Positions 24,495-34,887 are shown, numbered from the stretch's first letter. The stretch: 55,667 nt of DNA from Desulfobacteraceae bacterium (GCA_003818505.1 RPRI01000027.1:1-55667), one strand, 5' to 3'. The notes: generated by a model not told the origin, from the letters alone. Program-made: numbers and translations.

Positions 24495-25406
24495 TTATAA
24501 ACCGGATGCAGCCAGTTTTTCCATAAGCAGCTTCTGCTCTGAATTCAAATTACGCGGTATATCGATGTGAACAGAAACATAAAGGTCTCCTTTTTTCTTC
24601 CCCTGCATCTGGGGAAGACCGTGACCGGGAAGGCGCAGCTTGGTTCCCTGCCTCGTTCCCGGAGGGATTTTCAGGCTCAACTCCCTGCCTTCAGGAGTCG
24701 GTATGGATATTCTTGTGCCTAAGACAGCCTCGGTAAGTTTGATATCTCTTTCCATATACAAATCATGCTCTCTTGCAGCATAGACAGTATCATCTATCAC
24801 TTTCGACTGGATGTAAAGATCACCGGGGGGGCCGCCGTAAGGGCTTGGTTCACCTTTCCCTGCAAGACGCAGTTTTTTTCCGGTTATCATTCCCTTTGGA
24901 ATTTTAACAGTAATTTTTTCGGAACGCCTGTCATGCCTGAAACTTATAACTTTTGTTGTGCCGGTGGTAACCTCTTCTACTGTCAGGGAAAGTTCGTAAA
25001 TCAAGTCCTGACCTTTAACCTGCTCTCTTTGCCCGGAATAGCCTCCGAAAGGAGATCCGCCGAATGAAAAATGTGTGCCGCCTCTCCTACCTGTAAAGGC
25101 TCCGCCGCCGAAACCGAATTCCCTAAGGATATCGCCCAGATCAAAATCTCTGAAAATATCCTCCTGTGAATATTTCTGGTGGAATCCGGCCGAACCGAAT
25201 TCATCATATTGCTTCCGCTTCTCCTTGTCGCTCAAAACTGCGTATGCTTCACTGATCTTTTTAAATTTTTCCTCGGCGCTCTTATCATCCTTGGCGTGAT
25301 CGGGATGGTATTTCATCGCAAGCTTTCTGTACGCCTTTTTTATCTCGTCTTCAGAGGCGTTCTTGCTCACGCCAAGCAACTTGTAGTAATCTGCAGTATC
25401 TGCCAT
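24495..25406 (-). CDS. CbpA-like DnaJ co-chaperone (no zinc-finger domain)
   Basis: 303 aa. J-domain at 1-70 with the HPD motif ([10 protein letters not shown]), a G/F-rich linker (about 90-130), then two beta-barrel substrate-binding domains and a C-terminal dimerisation segment. The four CxxCxGxG repeats of true DnaJ are missing, as in CbpA. It stimulates DnaK ATP hydrolysis and may bind DNA. A GAGG site lies eight bases before the ATG. It is placed between mnmG and hpt. Confidence 0.92.
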   Translation of the reverse strand: MADTADYYKLLGVSKNASEDEIKKAYRKLAMKYHPDHAKDDKSAEEKFKKISEAYAVLSDKEKRKQYDEFGSAGFHQKYSQEDIFRDFDLGDILREFGFGGGAFTGRRGGTHFSFGGSPFGGYSGQREQVKGQDLIYELSLTVEEVTTGTTKVISFRHDRRSEKITVKIPKGMITGKKLRLAGKGEPSPYGGPPGDLYIQSKVIDDTVYAAREHDLYMERDIKLTEAVLGTRISIPTPEGRELSLKIPPGTRQGTKLRLPGHGLPQMQGKKKGDLYVSVHIDIPRNLNSEQKLLMEKLAASGL

Positions 25407-25482
25407 ATCAATACCTCACCATATTTATTATTAAACATGCCGGCTTTGTAATATAACCAGTCCCCATGCCTCAGGCCTTTTA

Positions 25483-27363
25483 TTAATCTCCTCTCCCTGA
25501 TGCCTTAATGGCTATCATAAGAACAGAGACGGCAGCAGGAGTCATGCCGTCGATCCGTGAAGCCTGGCCGAGAGATGCAGGCCTGACCGTGGAGAGCTTC
25601 TCCTTCAGCTCGTTGGACAGACCGTGTACCTTTGAAAAATCGAAGATCTCCGGGATCTTTATTTTTTCAAGATTCCGGAATTTTTCAATTTCTTTAAGTT
25701 GTCTATCAATATATCCTTCATATTTGACGCCGATTTCAACCTGTTTTGCGACCCGTTTTACTATACTATCACAACCGCCGGCAAGAGCTGAAACAGCGCT
25801 GTAATCGAGCTCGTTTCTTTTCAAAAGCTGATCCAGATGAATTCCATTATTTATCAGGCTTGTTCCGCGGCTTGCAAGATAATCGTTTACTTCTTTTGAC
25901 GGTTTTATAACGATGCTTCTGATCCTGTCAATTTCGCTGTTTATCTCTTTTTTCCTTTCACGCAGATCCTTAATTGTGTCGTCATTAATAAGCCCCAGTT
26001 CATGCCCCGCCTCCATCAGCCTGAGATCGGCATTATCTTCACGCAGCATAAGCCGGTATTCCGCCCTTGATGTAAATATCCGGTACGGCTCACGCGTTCC
26101 CCTCGTGACAAGATCGTCGACCATGACAGCCATGTAGGCCTGGGACCTGTCCGGAATAAAAGGAGGCCTTTTCTGAATCATGCATGCGGCATTTATGCCT
26201 GCCCACATTCCCTGGGCTGCCGCCTCCTCGTAACCGGAAGTGCCGTTGATCTGACCTGCCAGATAGAGTCCTGAAATCAGTTTTGTCTCGAGTGTCTGCT
26301 TAAGCTGGACCGGATTGACATAATCATATTCAATGGCATAGGCCGGGCGCATTATTTCAGCTTCTTCAAGTCCTTCAACCGATCTTACAAGCTGAATCTG
26401 CACCTCGATCGGGAGGCTGTTTCCGAGGCCGCTTGCATATATCTCCTCCGTTTCAAGCCCTTCTGGTTCAAGAATTACATGGTGGGTTTCCCTTTGCGGA
26501 AATTTAACAACCTTGTCTTCAAACGAAGGACAGTACCTTGCTGAAACTCCTTTTACAACACCGCCGTACAGGGCGGAACGTTCAAGATTCTCAAGGACTA
26601 TTTTACGGCTTTTCTCACTGGTATGGCCCATGTAGCTAGGCAATTGCGGCAGGGAGGCGCTCTTTGTGAAAAGCGAAAAAGGTGTAGGGTCGCATTCCGA
26701 GTCCTGCCTTGAGAACGCTGCGAAATTGATGCTCGTTTTTTTTAATCTCGGAGGAGTACCGGTCTTCATTCTTCCGAGACTCAAGCCCAGTTCCTTCAGA
26801 TGAAGAGGAAGCCCGTAGGATGCAAATTCACCGGCTCGCCCGGCTTTTAATGAATGAAAACCGATATGGATAATTCCGCTTAAAAAGGTTCCGGTGGCGA
26901 GCACAACAGCCTTTGCCTGATATCCGAAACCGGTGTAATCTTCAACGCCTGCGATTCTGCCGCCTTCTACGATAAGACGCTCAACAAAGACCTGCTTCAG
27001 TGTGAGGTTCGGCTGTTTTTCAACAATCGCCTTCATGGCGGTATGGTAAAGGGATTTATCGTTCTGGGTTCTTGACGAGTGAACGGCAGGTCCTTTCTTG
27101 GTGTTGAGGGTCCGATACTGGATGGCTGTCTTATCTGCGACTTTTGCCATCTCGCCGCCCAGAGCATCAATCTCCTTTACCAGCTGCCCTTTTGCCATCC
27201 CTCCTATGGAAGGACTGCATGGCATTGCAGCAAGTTTGTCGAGGTCTATGGCGACGAGAAGGACGCTGCATCCCATTCTTGCTGCAGCAAGAGCGGCTTC
27301 GCAGCCTGCATGGCCTGCGCCCACGACTATGATATCATAATCCTTCCGATAAATAATACCCAC
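25483..27363 (-). CDS. mnmG: tRNA uridine-5-carboxymethylaminomethyl(34) synthesis enzyme MnmG
   Basis: 626 aa FAD protein that works with MnmE to modify the wobble uridine of several tRNAs. Signatures are the N-terminal dinucleotide motif [57 protein letters not shown] and the C-terminal tRNA-binding helical domain. The start is GTG (27361-27363). MnmE and RsmG, often adjacent, are not here, and ParAB lies 21 kb away. It divides from the radical SAM gene on the plus strand. Confidence 0.97.
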   Translation of the reverse strand: MGIIYRKDYDIIVVGAGHAGCEAALAAARMGCSVLLVAIDLDKLAAMPCSPSIGGMAKGQLVKEIDALGGEMAKVADKTAIQYRTLNTKKGPAVHSSRTQNDKSLYHTAMKAIVEKQPNLTLKQVFVERLIVEGGRIAGVEDYTGFGYQAKAVVLATGTFLSGIIHIGFHSLKAGRAGEFASYGLPLHLKELGLSLGRMKTGTPPRLKKTSINFAAFSRQDSECDPTPFSLFTKSASLPQLPSYMGHTSEKSRKIVLENLERSALYGGVVKGVSARYCPSFEDKVVKFPQRETHHVILEPEGLETEEIYASGLGNSLPIEVQIQLVRSVEGLEEAEIMRPAYAIEYDYVNPVQLKQTLETKLISGLYLAGQINGTSGYEEAAAQGMWAGINAACMIQKRPPFIPDRSQAYMAVMVDDLVTRGTREPYRIFTSRAEYRLMLREDNADLRLMEAGHELGLINDDTIKDLRERKKEINSEIDRIRSIVIKPSKEVNDYLASRGTSLINNGIHLDQLLKRNELDYSAVSALAGGCDSIVKRVAKQVEIGVKYEGYIDRQLKEIEKFRNLEKIKIPEIFDFSKVHGLSNELKEKLSTVRPASLGQASRIDGMTPAAVSVLMIAIKASGRGD

Positions 27364-27504
27364 GTATCTTTAATTCCGAATCAAATCCTACGATTAAATA
27401 TTCAACTTCCTTTTTTTATTAACACTATATATAATTAGAATCCATCCGTAAACAAATTTTGAACGCAGGCGGGTTTGCAGTTATATCTATCCAGGAGATA
27501 TGTC

Positions 27505-28416
27505 TTGAAAAACAGGTACTATGACTTGAATACCTATTTCAGAAATATTTTTGGATGCAGGGTGCAGAAAATATCCGTTGATGCCGGATTTACATGCCCG
27601 AACAGGGATGGCTCAATTTCAACAGGGGGATGCATTTACTGCAATTCCAGGGGTTCGGGTACCGGAGCTCGCGCCGCAGGTCTTTCGGTTTCACAGCAGC
27701 TTATTGCCGGGAAAGCGGCTCTTTCACGAAGATACAAGGCAGAAAAATTCATTGCCTATTTTCAATCCTATTCAAACACTTACGCTCCTGTTGAAAAACT
27801 GAAAATACTTTATGAGGAAGCCCTTTCGGTTGAAAATATCGCAGGCCTTTCGATAGGGACAAGGCCCGATTGCATAAATCAACCTGTGCTTGCGCTTCTT
27901 GAAAACTTTGCGCAAGATCATCTTGTCTGGGTCGAATACGGATTGCAGTCCGCCAGCGATGAAACCCTCCTGTTTATAAACAGAGGACACGATTATGAAT
28001 GTTTTATAGACGCGGTTGAAGCGACAAAGGGACGGGGCATAAAAATCTGCGCTCATGTCATTCTCGGTTTGCCCGGAGAAGAAAAAGAACAGATGCTTGA
28101 AACGGCTGAAGCGATAGCCGGTCTCGGGATAGACGGCGTTAAAATCCATCTTCTTTATGTGGTTAAAGGCACTAAAATGGAAAGTCTCTATTTAAGCGAA
28201 AAATACAGATGCCTCGAACAGGATGAGTATGCAGAGCTTGTCTGCGATTTTCTGGAGCTTATTCCTGAAGAGATGGTAATCCAGCGTTTAACCGGAGATC
28301 CTCATCGGGATGAACTTGTCGCTCCCATATGGTCTCTTGAAAAAGCAAAGACAATAGCCCTCATAAAAAACATCCTGGAAAAAAGGGATTCATGGCAGGG
28401 AAAATTCGCATCCTGA
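27505..28416 (+). CDS. TIGR01212/YhcC-family radical SAM protein
   Basis: 303 aa from the chosen start. The iron-sulfur motif is CPNRDGSISTGGCIYC (C-x11-C-x2-C), preceded by the KISVDAGFTCP stretch typical of YhcC. The radical SAM barrel continues with YFQSYSNTYAP and GTRPDC. Function in the family is not settled. The start is TTG at 27505, chosen because AGGAG lies eight bases before it; a TTG at 27475 in the same frame has no such site. The gene is divergent from mnmG with about 140 bp between them. Confidence 0.88.
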   Translation: MKNRYYDLNTYFRNIFGCRVQKISVDAGFTCPNRDGSISTGGCIYCNSRGSGTGARAAGLSVSQQLIAGKAALSRRYKAEKFIAYFQSYSNTYAPVEKLKILYEEALSVENIAGLSIGTRPDCINQPVLALLENFAQDHLVWVEYGLQSASDETLLFINRGHDYECFIDAVEATKGRGIKICAHVILGLPGEEKEQMLETAEAIAGLGIDGVKIHLLYVVKGTKMESLYLSEKYRCLEQDEYAELVCDFLELIPEEMVIQRLTGDPHRDELVAPIWSLEKAKTIALIKNILEKRDSWQGKFAS

Positions 28417-28566
28417 CCAAACGTCTTTATCCCGTGCAAGCCCAAAAGGGTATGTCACGCAAAGATCTTATATCAGGGAAGCATGCCGGGCAATCTTTGT
28501 TAATCCGGAATCTGAGAAGAACAACAATTTCAATCCATCTGTGTGAATCGATAAAAGGAGTGAATC

Positions 28567-28731
28567 ATGCCTACATATGAATTCATTTGTGAAAAATGTA
28601 AAAAACCTTTTATCCTGATTCTATCCATTATGGAACATGCGAAAGGAAAATTCCAGTGTCCGAAATGCGAAAACGGCGAAGTAAAACAGCAGATAAGTTC
28701 CTTTCAGACCAAAACCTCGAAAAAGAGCTGA
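28567..28731 (+). CDS. FmdB-type small zinc-ribbon protein
   Basis: 54 aa with the family start MPTYEFICEKCKKPF and the second metal pair CPKC (31-34), so four cysteines in a zinc ribbon. AAGGAG lies six bases before the ATG. The tail QQISSFQTKTSKKS is typical of the short deltaproteobacterial members. Function is unknown; a regulatory or metal-binding role has been suggested for FmdB. It lies 150 bp behind the radical SAM gene. Confidence 0.85.
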   Translation: MPTYEFICEKCKKPFILILSIMEHAKGKFQCPKCENGEVKQQISSFQTKTSKKS

Positions 28732-28941
28732 TTAAAGCTCCCTCTTGCCTCTTTTTAATAATCCTGGCCTGCTTTCTGCTGTATCGGTTCTCGCTCTGTT
28801 TGTCCAGGCATCGGTTGCAGCGGCGGTAATATTCTGTTTATTATCATGCGTGTTATTGTTTAATATTGCTACGACAAAACCGAATCTCCGAAGGCGGTGC
28901 ATTAATTATTTTCCCGATTATTCATAGCAGAGCATAACCGG

Positions 28942-31089
28942 TTAAGGCGAATCCAGGGTTTCCCTTATCTTACGGGCAAGTATCTCAAGTTGAAAGGGTT
29001 TCTGGAGGAAGTAAACGCCTTCGTCAAGAATGCCGTGGTGGGCGATAACATTTGCAGTATAGCCGGACATGAAAAGGTATTTCATATCAGGCCTGATGGC
29101 GGTGAGACGTTTTTGAAGGTCGCGTCCGCTCATCTCCGGCATGACAACATCCGTCACCACAAGATGGAGGTTGCCCATATATTGTCCGACCAGTATTATT
29201 GCCTCGCTTGGAGTGCCTGCAGCCAACACATCATAACCCAGTTCTTCCAGCATCATTTTGCCCATTTTCAGGAGCGCTTCGTTGTCTTCGACTATAAGAA
29301 CTGTCTCCGTGCCGGTTAAGGGCAAGGCCTGCAGGCTATTGCATTGGAACTCCATTCCCTCTTTTTCGAACCGTGGAAGATATATCTTGAAGGTAGTGCC
29401 TTTTCCGGGCTCGCTGTACACATTGATGAAACCGTTGTTCTGCCGGACTATACCGTAGACAGTGGCAAGACCCATGCCGGTTCCCTTGCCAATTTCCTTG
29501 GTAGTGAAAAAGGGTTCAAAGATCTTTTCCATAGTGGCTTTGTCCATGCCGGATCCGTTATCGCTGATCGCAAGCATGACGTATTGCCCGACAACAAAAC
29601 CGGTATATTGGGAACAATACACCTCATCAAATTCCGCACAGCCGGTCTCGATTGTAATTTTGCCAATTCCGGAGATTGAATCACGGGCATTAACTGCAAG
29701 GTTTGCAAGAATCTGGTCAATCTGTGCCGGGTCCATTTTGACCGGCCACAGTTTTGCTGCCGGCTTCCAGAGAAGATCGATATCTTCGCCGATCAGCCTT
29801 CGAAGCATACTAAGCATATCCGCGACGGTATCATTCAGGTCCAGGGGTTTAGGGGCTATTGTTTGCTTACGGGCAAATGCCAGAAGTTGTGCTACAAGGT
29901 CCGCTGAACGTTGTGCAGCGCTCATGATTTCCTGGAAGTTTTTCCTGATCTGGCCGGATAGTTCGGTCTTTAACAATGACATCTGGGCATAGCCGAGTAT
30001 AATGTTCAGCATATTGTTGAAATCATGTGCAACGCCTCCGGCGAGCTGGCCGATGGCTTCCATCTTCTGTGCCTGGCTCAACTGATCTCTCAGTTTCTCG
30101 CGCTCTTCCTCAGCCCTTTTTAGCTCGGTAATATCCACTATGGAGCCTTCAATAAACCCTTGTTCGGGGAAGATCCTTGCCGAAAACAATATACTGATAT
30201 GAGTTCCGTTCCTGCGAATGATCTCAGTCTCGAAGTCGCTGACAGATCCTTTTTCGCGCAGAGCTCTCAGCAGGTCGTCGCGCCTTTCGGGATCGGCCCA
30301 TGCGTCGGCAGGGCTGAACTCTGCCATGCAATCCTCAATGTTTGAATACCCGGCCATTTGCGCATATCGTTTATTGATCGCAACCGGTTTGCTGCCGGAA
30401 ATTTCTGTTCTGAATAGCGCTACCTGGGCAGTATTAAAAAGTGATTGGTATTTTTCTTCACTTGCACGCAATAATTCCTCTGTGCGCTTGCGAGCTATTA
30501 TGTCTGCCGATAGAGCCTCGTTGGCCCCCCTCAACTCTTCCGTCCTTTCGGCCACGCGCTGTTCCAGCTTGTCATGTGCCTGCCGCAGTTCCTCCTCAGC
30601 CTTTTTGAGCTCGGTAATATCGATGAAACTGATTAATATTTCGGATATATCATTATTATTATCCAAAACAGGGAAGCCTCTGACCATGAGCCAGACAATA
30701 TCATTTTTTTCAGGGCGAAAAACACCGGTTATGGGCATTTTAATTGCTTTCCTGCCTGCAATAATCTGGTTTACCGGATATTCTTTAAGCGGCAATGTTT
30801 CCAATTTTGCATTAAGAAACTTCCACCGTGGATCAAAAGCCTTCTTACCTTTCATTTGCTCTTCACTTAATCCCAATAATTCCGAAGCTCTGGGATTGTT
30901 CATTATTATCGAAGTGTCCGGTGCATGGAGAACAATGCCGGTATCTGAATTCATTAATAAACCGAGATATCTTTGTTCGCTATCCCGCAGCTCTTTTTCC
31001 GATTTTTTGAGCTCTGATTCCGAATGTTCCAGTTCCTGAATTCTCTTCTTCAAGAAGCTATTCTCATTGACAAGTTCTTGTTTTGTCAT
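28942..31089 (-). CDS. PAS-domain hybrid histidine kinase with C-terminal receiver
   Basis: 715 aa from the chosen ATG (MTKQELVNEN). There is no membrane segment after this start, so it is soluble. Order: N-terminal coiled coil, PAS 1 (about 40-160), coiled coil, PAS 2 (about 210-325), histidine phosphotransfer domain with GGVAHDFNNMLN (H355), ATPase with N-box LANLAVNARD, DNGSGM and GTGMGLATV, then a receiver with E601-D602, phospho-acceptor D647 and K697. This resembles FixL-type hybrid kinases. The output partner is not encoded nearby. An upstream in-frame start (31173) would add 28 residues with a hydrophobic stretch and is less likely. Confidence 0.88.
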   Translation of the reverse strand: MTKQELVNENSFLKKRIQELEHSESELKKSEKELRDSEQRYLGLLMNSDTGIVLHAPDTSIIMNNPRASELLGLSEEQMKGKKAFDPRWKFLNAKLETLPLKEYPVNQIIAGRKAIKMPITGVFRPEKNDIVWLMVRGFPVLDNNNDISEILISFIDITELKKAEEELRQAHDKLEQRVAERTEELRGANEALSADIIARKRTEELLRASEEKYQSLFNTAQVALFRTEISGSKPVAINKRYAQMAGYSNIEDCMAEFSPADAWADPERRDDLLRALREKGSVSDFETEIIRRNGTHISILFSARIFPEQGFIEGSIVDITELKRAEEEREKLRDQLSQAQKMEAIGQLAGGVAHDFNNMLNIILGYAQMSLLKTELSGQIRKNFQEIMSAAQRSADLVAQLLAFARKQTIAPKPLDLNDTVADMLSMLRRLIGEDIDLLWKPAAKLWPVKMDPAQIDQILANLAVNARDSISGIGKITIETGCAEFDEVYCSQYTGFVVGQYVMLAISDNGSGMDKATMEKIFEPFFTTKEIGKGTGMGLATVYGIVRQNNGFINVYSEPGKGTTFKIYLPRFEKEGMEFQCNSLQALPLTGTETVLIVEDNEALLKMGKMMLEELGYDVLAAGTPSEAIILVGQYMGNLHLVVTDVVMPEMSGRDLQKRLTAIRPDMKYLFMSGYTANVIAHHGILDEGVYFLQKPFQLEILARKIRETLDSP

Positions 31090-31497
31090 GCTTTTATCTT
31101 TCACCTGATACTCTCTGTCATGATTAACGATGATAACATGAACAAAAATGGGCGATATTATTGCGCAGATCAACTTTTATAAAATTACCGGATGCTTATT
31201 GATATGTCAAATGCAATATGGTCAACGTCGGTGATCTTTGCCGCTATAAGGCTGTCCGCAAGTCTGACAGAAAGTCCTGCGTTCATTCGTATAAAGCGGG
31301 TTCACGACTGGTCGGAGGATTTACCGTATAAAGATAGAAATATTATTATAATACAATCTGTCTGTGGTAAAATACGAAGAGCTGTAGTATAGGCAAAAAT
31401 ATGATAAAAAGGCATCCGTATTGAGAAAAATGAAGAAGGTCTCATCAGAAGCGAAACGATGAGATATGCAGATCAATCTCATAAGCATTGAACTGAG
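31090..31497. other. Intergenic stretch between kinase and nucleotidyltransferase remnant
   Basis: No convincing gene is seen. A 66-residue frame at 31192-31392 lacks a ribosome binding site and family resemblance. The region probably holds divergent promoters for the kinase (minus) and the nucleotidyltransferase unit (plus), but no clear -35/-10 pair was identified. Confidence 0.4.
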
Positions 31498-32160
31498 ATG
31501 TGGAAGGAAAGGTTTGATTTCGGCTCCCTTTCCCCCTCAAACCTATGGGAAGACAATGATGTGGTGCGGGCGCCCATTGTTTTTAAGTTCAATGGAAATG
31601 TATGCTATATGGACTACAAACTCGCTTTCGAACAATTACTGAAAAGCTTCCATGAAAGGCATGTCCGTTACTAGCTCATCGGAGGCTTTGCTCTCGGCGT
31701 ACAGGGCGTTTCAAGGGCTACAACCGATATCGATTTTCTAGTCCACCGCGATGATATGCCTAAAGTTGATATCATTCTGCGGGAACTTGGCTATGAGCTG
31801 CTGTATCGGTCTGAAAACGTATCGCAGTATAAATCGCCGCTGAAGATTTTAGGTTCGGTTGATTTTTTGCATGCTTTCCGGGAAATTTCGGTAGACATAC
31901 TCAAAAGGACTCAGGAAAAAATGATTTTCAATCAGACAACAGTCCTTAAGGTGGCAACCGTCGAAGACCTGATAGGGTTAAAGGTGCAAGCCATGGCAAA
32001 CGATATATCGAGAAAAAGTTCGGACCTTGCAGATATCGAATCGCTTCTTGCAGCGCACAGGCACTCGGTTGACTGGACTCTTCTGGAAAGCTTCTTTTCC
32101 TTGTTCGGGCTTGAAGAGCTTTTCGGACAACTCAAAAACAGGTATGGACATGCTGAGTGA
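31498..32160 (+). pseudogene. Nucleotidyltransferase (AbiEii/MNT-like) interrupted by an in-frame amber stop
   Basis: One frame runs from ATG 31498 to TGA 32160, broken by TAG at 31672-31674. After the stop comes LIGGFALGVQGVSRATTDIDFLVHRDD, the catalytic GG-x(n)-DxD signature of minimal nucleotidyltransferases found in toxin-antitoxin systems. The rest (DLIGLKVQAMANDISRKSSDLADIESLL) is typical of this protein type. Because the stop lies just before the catalytic motif, the full enzyme is made only with readthrough. A shorter product could start at M31756, but it lacks the active site. It overlaps a small downstream gene by 17 bases. Confidence 0.7.
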
Positions 32161-32371
32161 AAAAGAAAAGCAGGAGAGGCTGGAAATGGCCGGATCCGAG
32201 TCTCTTCTTTACGATATGCGCCGGTTGAAGGCTGTGTCGAAAAATGCCTTTGTCAGGGACGGGAAAACGGATATCGACTTATATATTGAGTTTTTAAACG
32301 CATACAACGATTTCATAAATCACCGGCAAAAGCCTTTCAAACGTATAAAGGAAAGCAAAATGATATTATAA
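32144..32371 (+). CDS. Small hypothetical protein, putative partner of the nucleotidyltransferase
   Basis: 75 aa, charged and helical (MDMLSEKEKQERLEMAGSES at the start). It overlaps the end of the nucleotidyltransferase gene, the arrangement expected of a two-gene toxin-antitoxin-like unit. A second in-frame ATG lies at 32150. No domain is recognised. A function as partner or antitoxin is inferred only from position. Confidence 0.6.
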   Translation: MDMLSEKEKQERLEMAGSESLLYDMRRLKAVSKNAFVRDGKTDIDLYIEFLNAYNDFINHRQKPFKRIKESKMIL

Positions 32372-32380
32372 AATATCATT
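32359..32380 (+). terminator. AT-rich hairpin at the end of the small gene
   Basis: AATGATATT and AATATCATT form a perfect 9-bp stem around the stop codon and are followed by TATTGT. It may terminate transcription between the convergent genes, but the stem is weak. Confidence 0.4.
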
Positions 32381-32425
32381 TATTGTCATGGTTTGTGCAT
32401 TTGCGTTTACGACCGGTTATTCTGT

Positions 32426-32722
32426 TTAATCGAATTTTTCTTTGCAAAGCGGGCAGTTTTCAGAAATCTTCAGCATCCAGATCGATGAGTTGCTTATCAG
32501 GTTTTTGTAAATAGATTTACCGCATTTCGGGCATTTCACGAATGTATAACCGAGCCTTGATGAAATAAGAATAAGAAGTACTCCGGTTCCAAGAACCATA
32601 ATGGAATTAAATACCCATATTCCCGCAAGCCCTGTTCCCATCCCGGCAGATAAGCCCGTTAAAATGCCGAGCATCTTTATTTTCAGGTTTTTGTGCGTGG
32701 ATATTTTATCAGATCTTTTCAT
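32426..32722 (-). CDS. Small membrane protein with C-terminal zinc ribbon
   Basis: 98 aa. Two hydrophobic segments (about 17-37 and 40-56) are followed by CPKCGK (64-69) and CPLCKE near the end, four cysteines that could hold zinc. It begins inside the end of the TudS gene (14-base overlap), so the two are translationally linked. The family is not recognised. Confidence 0.7.
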   Translation of the reverse strand: MKRSDKISTHKNLKIKMLGILTGLSAGMGTGLAGIWVFNSIMVLGTGVLLILISSRLGYTFVKCPKCGKSIYKNLISNSSIWMLKISENCPLCKEKFD

Positions 32723-33203
32723 AGGATTCTAAAAATTCAACAGCCTTTTCAATCTCTTTTTCGTTAAAAACATGAATTCCGTTTCTCTCAAACAATGCTG
32801 CTGTAACTCCTTTGCCAGCTTTCAGTCTCTTTGTAAAGTTTCCGTCATATATCAGAGAATTTCCGCAAGAAGGGCTCTTTTCTTTGAGAACAGCTATCCC
32901 GATATTGTTCTTTATCGCTGTTTCAAGGGCTCTTGCCGCACCGTTTAAATAAAAAAGCGTGACATCATCCCCGATTCTGTTTCTGACGATTGATTTTCTA
33001 TCGAGTACAGCAAACCCGTCTTTGCCTGCAATTTCCGCGTGATTCCTCGGTACGGGTAATCCGCCCGCAATTTCCGGGCAGAAAGGAATCATAACCGCTT
33101 TTGATCTTAATAAATTGGTCATAATTTCTGAAAGAGGAACAATCAGTGCGTCATAGCGGACTCTTTCTCCCATAAGGCATGCGCTGACCAGTACGTTTTG
33201 CAT
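32709..33203 (-). CDS. DUF523/TudS-type 2-thiouracil desulfurase
   Basis: 164 aa, full length for DUF523. Conserved features: SACLMGERVRYDA (C9), PFCPEIAGGLPVPR and KEKSPSCGN, the three cysteines that bind the [4Fe-4S] cluster in TudS. The family removes sulfur from thiouracil-type compounds. The substrate of this one is inferred. It is followed by the small zinc-ribbon membrane protein with overlap. Confidence 0.85.
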   Translation of the reverse strand: MQNVLVSACLMGERVRYDALIVPLSEIMTNLLRSKAVMIPFCPEIAGGLPVPRNHAEIAGKDGFAVLDRKSIVRNRIGDDVTLFYLNGAARALETAIKNNIGIAVLKEKSPSCGNSLIYDGNFTKRLKAGKGVTAALFERNGIHVFNEKEIEKAVEFLESYEKI

Positions 33204-33311
33204 TTAGTTATAGCCTCTTTATATTATGCCGGATATTATGCCGGCGGTTTTCATGGCAACTTGTATTGTTTTTATAAATGGTATATTAGCCTACCAATAA
33301 AGTAACCGCAA

Positions 33312-33386
33312 TGACGACTTCGTAAAAAGCAATTTTATGCCGCTTTGCGGCAATCTACATTCGACGAACTCGTTGGAAGTCATTAA
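33312..33386. repeat. Short family 1/family 2-related inverted repeat
   Basis: Left end ATGACGACTTCGTAAAAAGC resembles the family 1 end. The right part TTCGACGAACTCGTTGGAAG recurs at 133-155. A GCCGC/GCGGC hairpin lies inside. It creates a false 27-residue extension of the next gene. Confidence 0.55.
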
Positions 33387-33417
33387 TTATAAACGGATAG
33401 TCAACTTATGGAGAAAA

Positions 33418-33747
33418 ATGACTGCTGAAGGCGATATCGTACTTATATATTTTGAAGATAAACCACTTGTATTCGCAAGAATTGAAGAGATTCTTCCGGA
33501 CTCGAAGCCGGCCTGGTATCATGTCAAACTGATGATGCTTCAGGTTCCTGTTCACACAATAACCTGGATATTGAGAGAGTCATACATTGACGGCGCCGAA
33601 TTTACCATGAACGAAAAGAAGGTAAGACTGGAGCGTGTCGTTTGTCCCAAAGATCCAGAAGAGCCCAAAAAAGATACAAATAATCCGGAAGCAAAAACTC
33701 CGGGCGGCGCAAGGGTCATTTCTTTTCCGGATCTTAAGAAGAAATAA
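33418..33747 (+). CDS. Conserved hypothetical protein
   Basis: 109 aa from the chosen start (MTAEGDIVLIYFEDKP), with GGAG four to five bases before the ATG. The N-terminal 85 residues look like a small beta-barrel (VLIYFEDKPLVFARIEEI, WYHVKLMML, TWILRESYIDG). The C-terminal tail is lysine- and proline-rich and disordered. I do not recognise the family; the compact barrel-like core suggests a regulatory or nucleic-acid-associated role but this is not shown. An ATG at 33337 would add residues translated from the repeat element, so it is not used. Confidence 0.7.
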   Translation: MTAEGDIVLIYFEDKPLVFARIEEILPDSKPAWYHVKLMMLQVPVHTITWILRESYIDGAEFTMNEKKVRLERVVCPKDPEEPKKDTNNPEAKTPGGARVISFPDLKKK

Positions 33748-33897
33748 AATAAATCGGAATTCAGTAGTCAGAAGTCAGGAATCAGAAACAGGTTAACTGA
33801 CATCTCATATTTGGTGTTTCGAGATTCTATTTTAAAATTCTGCCGTAAAACGCTAAAATTTGAGAAATATTGTATTAACCACCATATAAGTATATCC

Positions 33898-34887
33898 ATG
33901 AAAATCGGTTCCCTTGTCATCGATAATAACACGGTGCTGGCTCCCGTTGCAGGCATTACAAACCTTCCTTTCAGGCTTATGGTGAAAAAGGCGGGATGCG
34001 GGCTTGTGTGCTCCGAGATGATCAGCGCAAACGGGATAATATTCGGTTCTGATAAAACACTGCGGATGATAGATTCTTATCCTGAAGAAAAACCGGTCTC
34101 TTTCCAGATATTCGGCTCCGAGCCTTCAATAATAGCGGATGCGGCGGTAATAGTGGAGTCACGTGGGGCTGATATCATCGATATCAATTTCGGCTGTGCG
34201 GTCAAAAAGGTAGTAAAAACAGGCGCCGGGGTTGCTCTTATGAAAGACAGAAGGAGAGCCGAAGATGTTTTGAAAGCCGTCAGAAAGGCCGTCGGGATCC
34301 CTCTTACAATAAAAATCAGGACCGGCTGGGAAAAATCCGGAGAGGATGCTCTCAAAATAGCGGAAATTGCGGCAGGCTGCGGAGTGGATGCGATTGCCGT
34401 GCACCCGAGGACAGCAGGCCAGGGTTTCAGGGGAAAGGCGGACTGGTCCGTGATATCGGGAGTTAAGGGGAAAGTCTCGATTCCGGTCATAGGCAACGGC
34501 GATATAGTTGAGGCAAAAGACGCAGTCCAAATGCTGAACCAGACTGGATGTGATGCCGTCATGATCGGAAGAGCCGCCATCGGAAATCCCTGGATATTTT
34601 CTCAGGTGACCGCACTTCTTTCCGGAGATCGTCTGCCGCCTGCGGGCATTGCAGAGCGGTTTTCTGCCATGAAGGAATACCTGGAGGCGAACATAAACTA
34701 TTTCGGGGAAAAGCATGCATGCTATATGATGCGAAGCCGCCTCGGCTGGTTCGTAAAGGGGCTACCTTCAAGCGCAAATTTTCGTGAATCTATAAAGCAT
34801 ATAATCTCTGAAAATCAGGCAAAAGAAATAATTGACTCGTACTTTAACGGACATGTAAAAAGTTCATCCATTGAGGAGGCGATATGA
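33898..34887 (+). CDS. dusB: tRNA-dihydrouridine synthase DusB
   Basis: 329 aa from the chosen ATG (MKIGSLVIDN). FMN-binding TIM barrel starting LAPVAGITNLPFRLM, catalytic cysteine C100 in INFGCAVKKVVKTGAG, HPRTAGQGF and GNGDI phosphate-binding motifs, and a C-terminal helical domain. It reduces specific uridines in the tRNA D-loop. An in-frame ATG at 33811 would add 29 residues unlike the family. It overlaps the next gene by four bases (ATGA). Confidence 0.93.
   Translation: MKIGSLVIDNNTVLAPVAGITNLPFRLMVKKAGCGLVCSEMISANGIIFGSDKTLRMIDSYPEEKPVSFQIFGSEPSIIADAAVIVESRGADIIDINFGCAVKKVVKTGAGVALMKDRRRAEDVLKAVRKAVGIPLTIKIRTGWEKSGEDALKIAEIAAGCGVDAIAVHPRTAGQGFRGKADWSVISGVKGKVSIPVIGNGDIVEAKDAVQMLNQTGCDAVMIGRAAIGNPWIFSQVTALLSGDRLPPAGIAERFSAMKEYLEANINYFGEKHACYMMRSRLGWFVKGLPSSANFRESIKHIISENQAKEIIDSYFNGHVKSSSIEEAI

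Noticed and set aside
28745-28927. 60-residue hydrophobic frame after the FmdB-type gene
   Set aside because: TTG start without a ribosome binding site; probably chance.
31672-31674. TAG as a pyrrolysine codon
   Set aside because: No pyrrolysine insertion structure or pyl genes are seen, and the position lies before an ordinary hydrophobic residue in the family.
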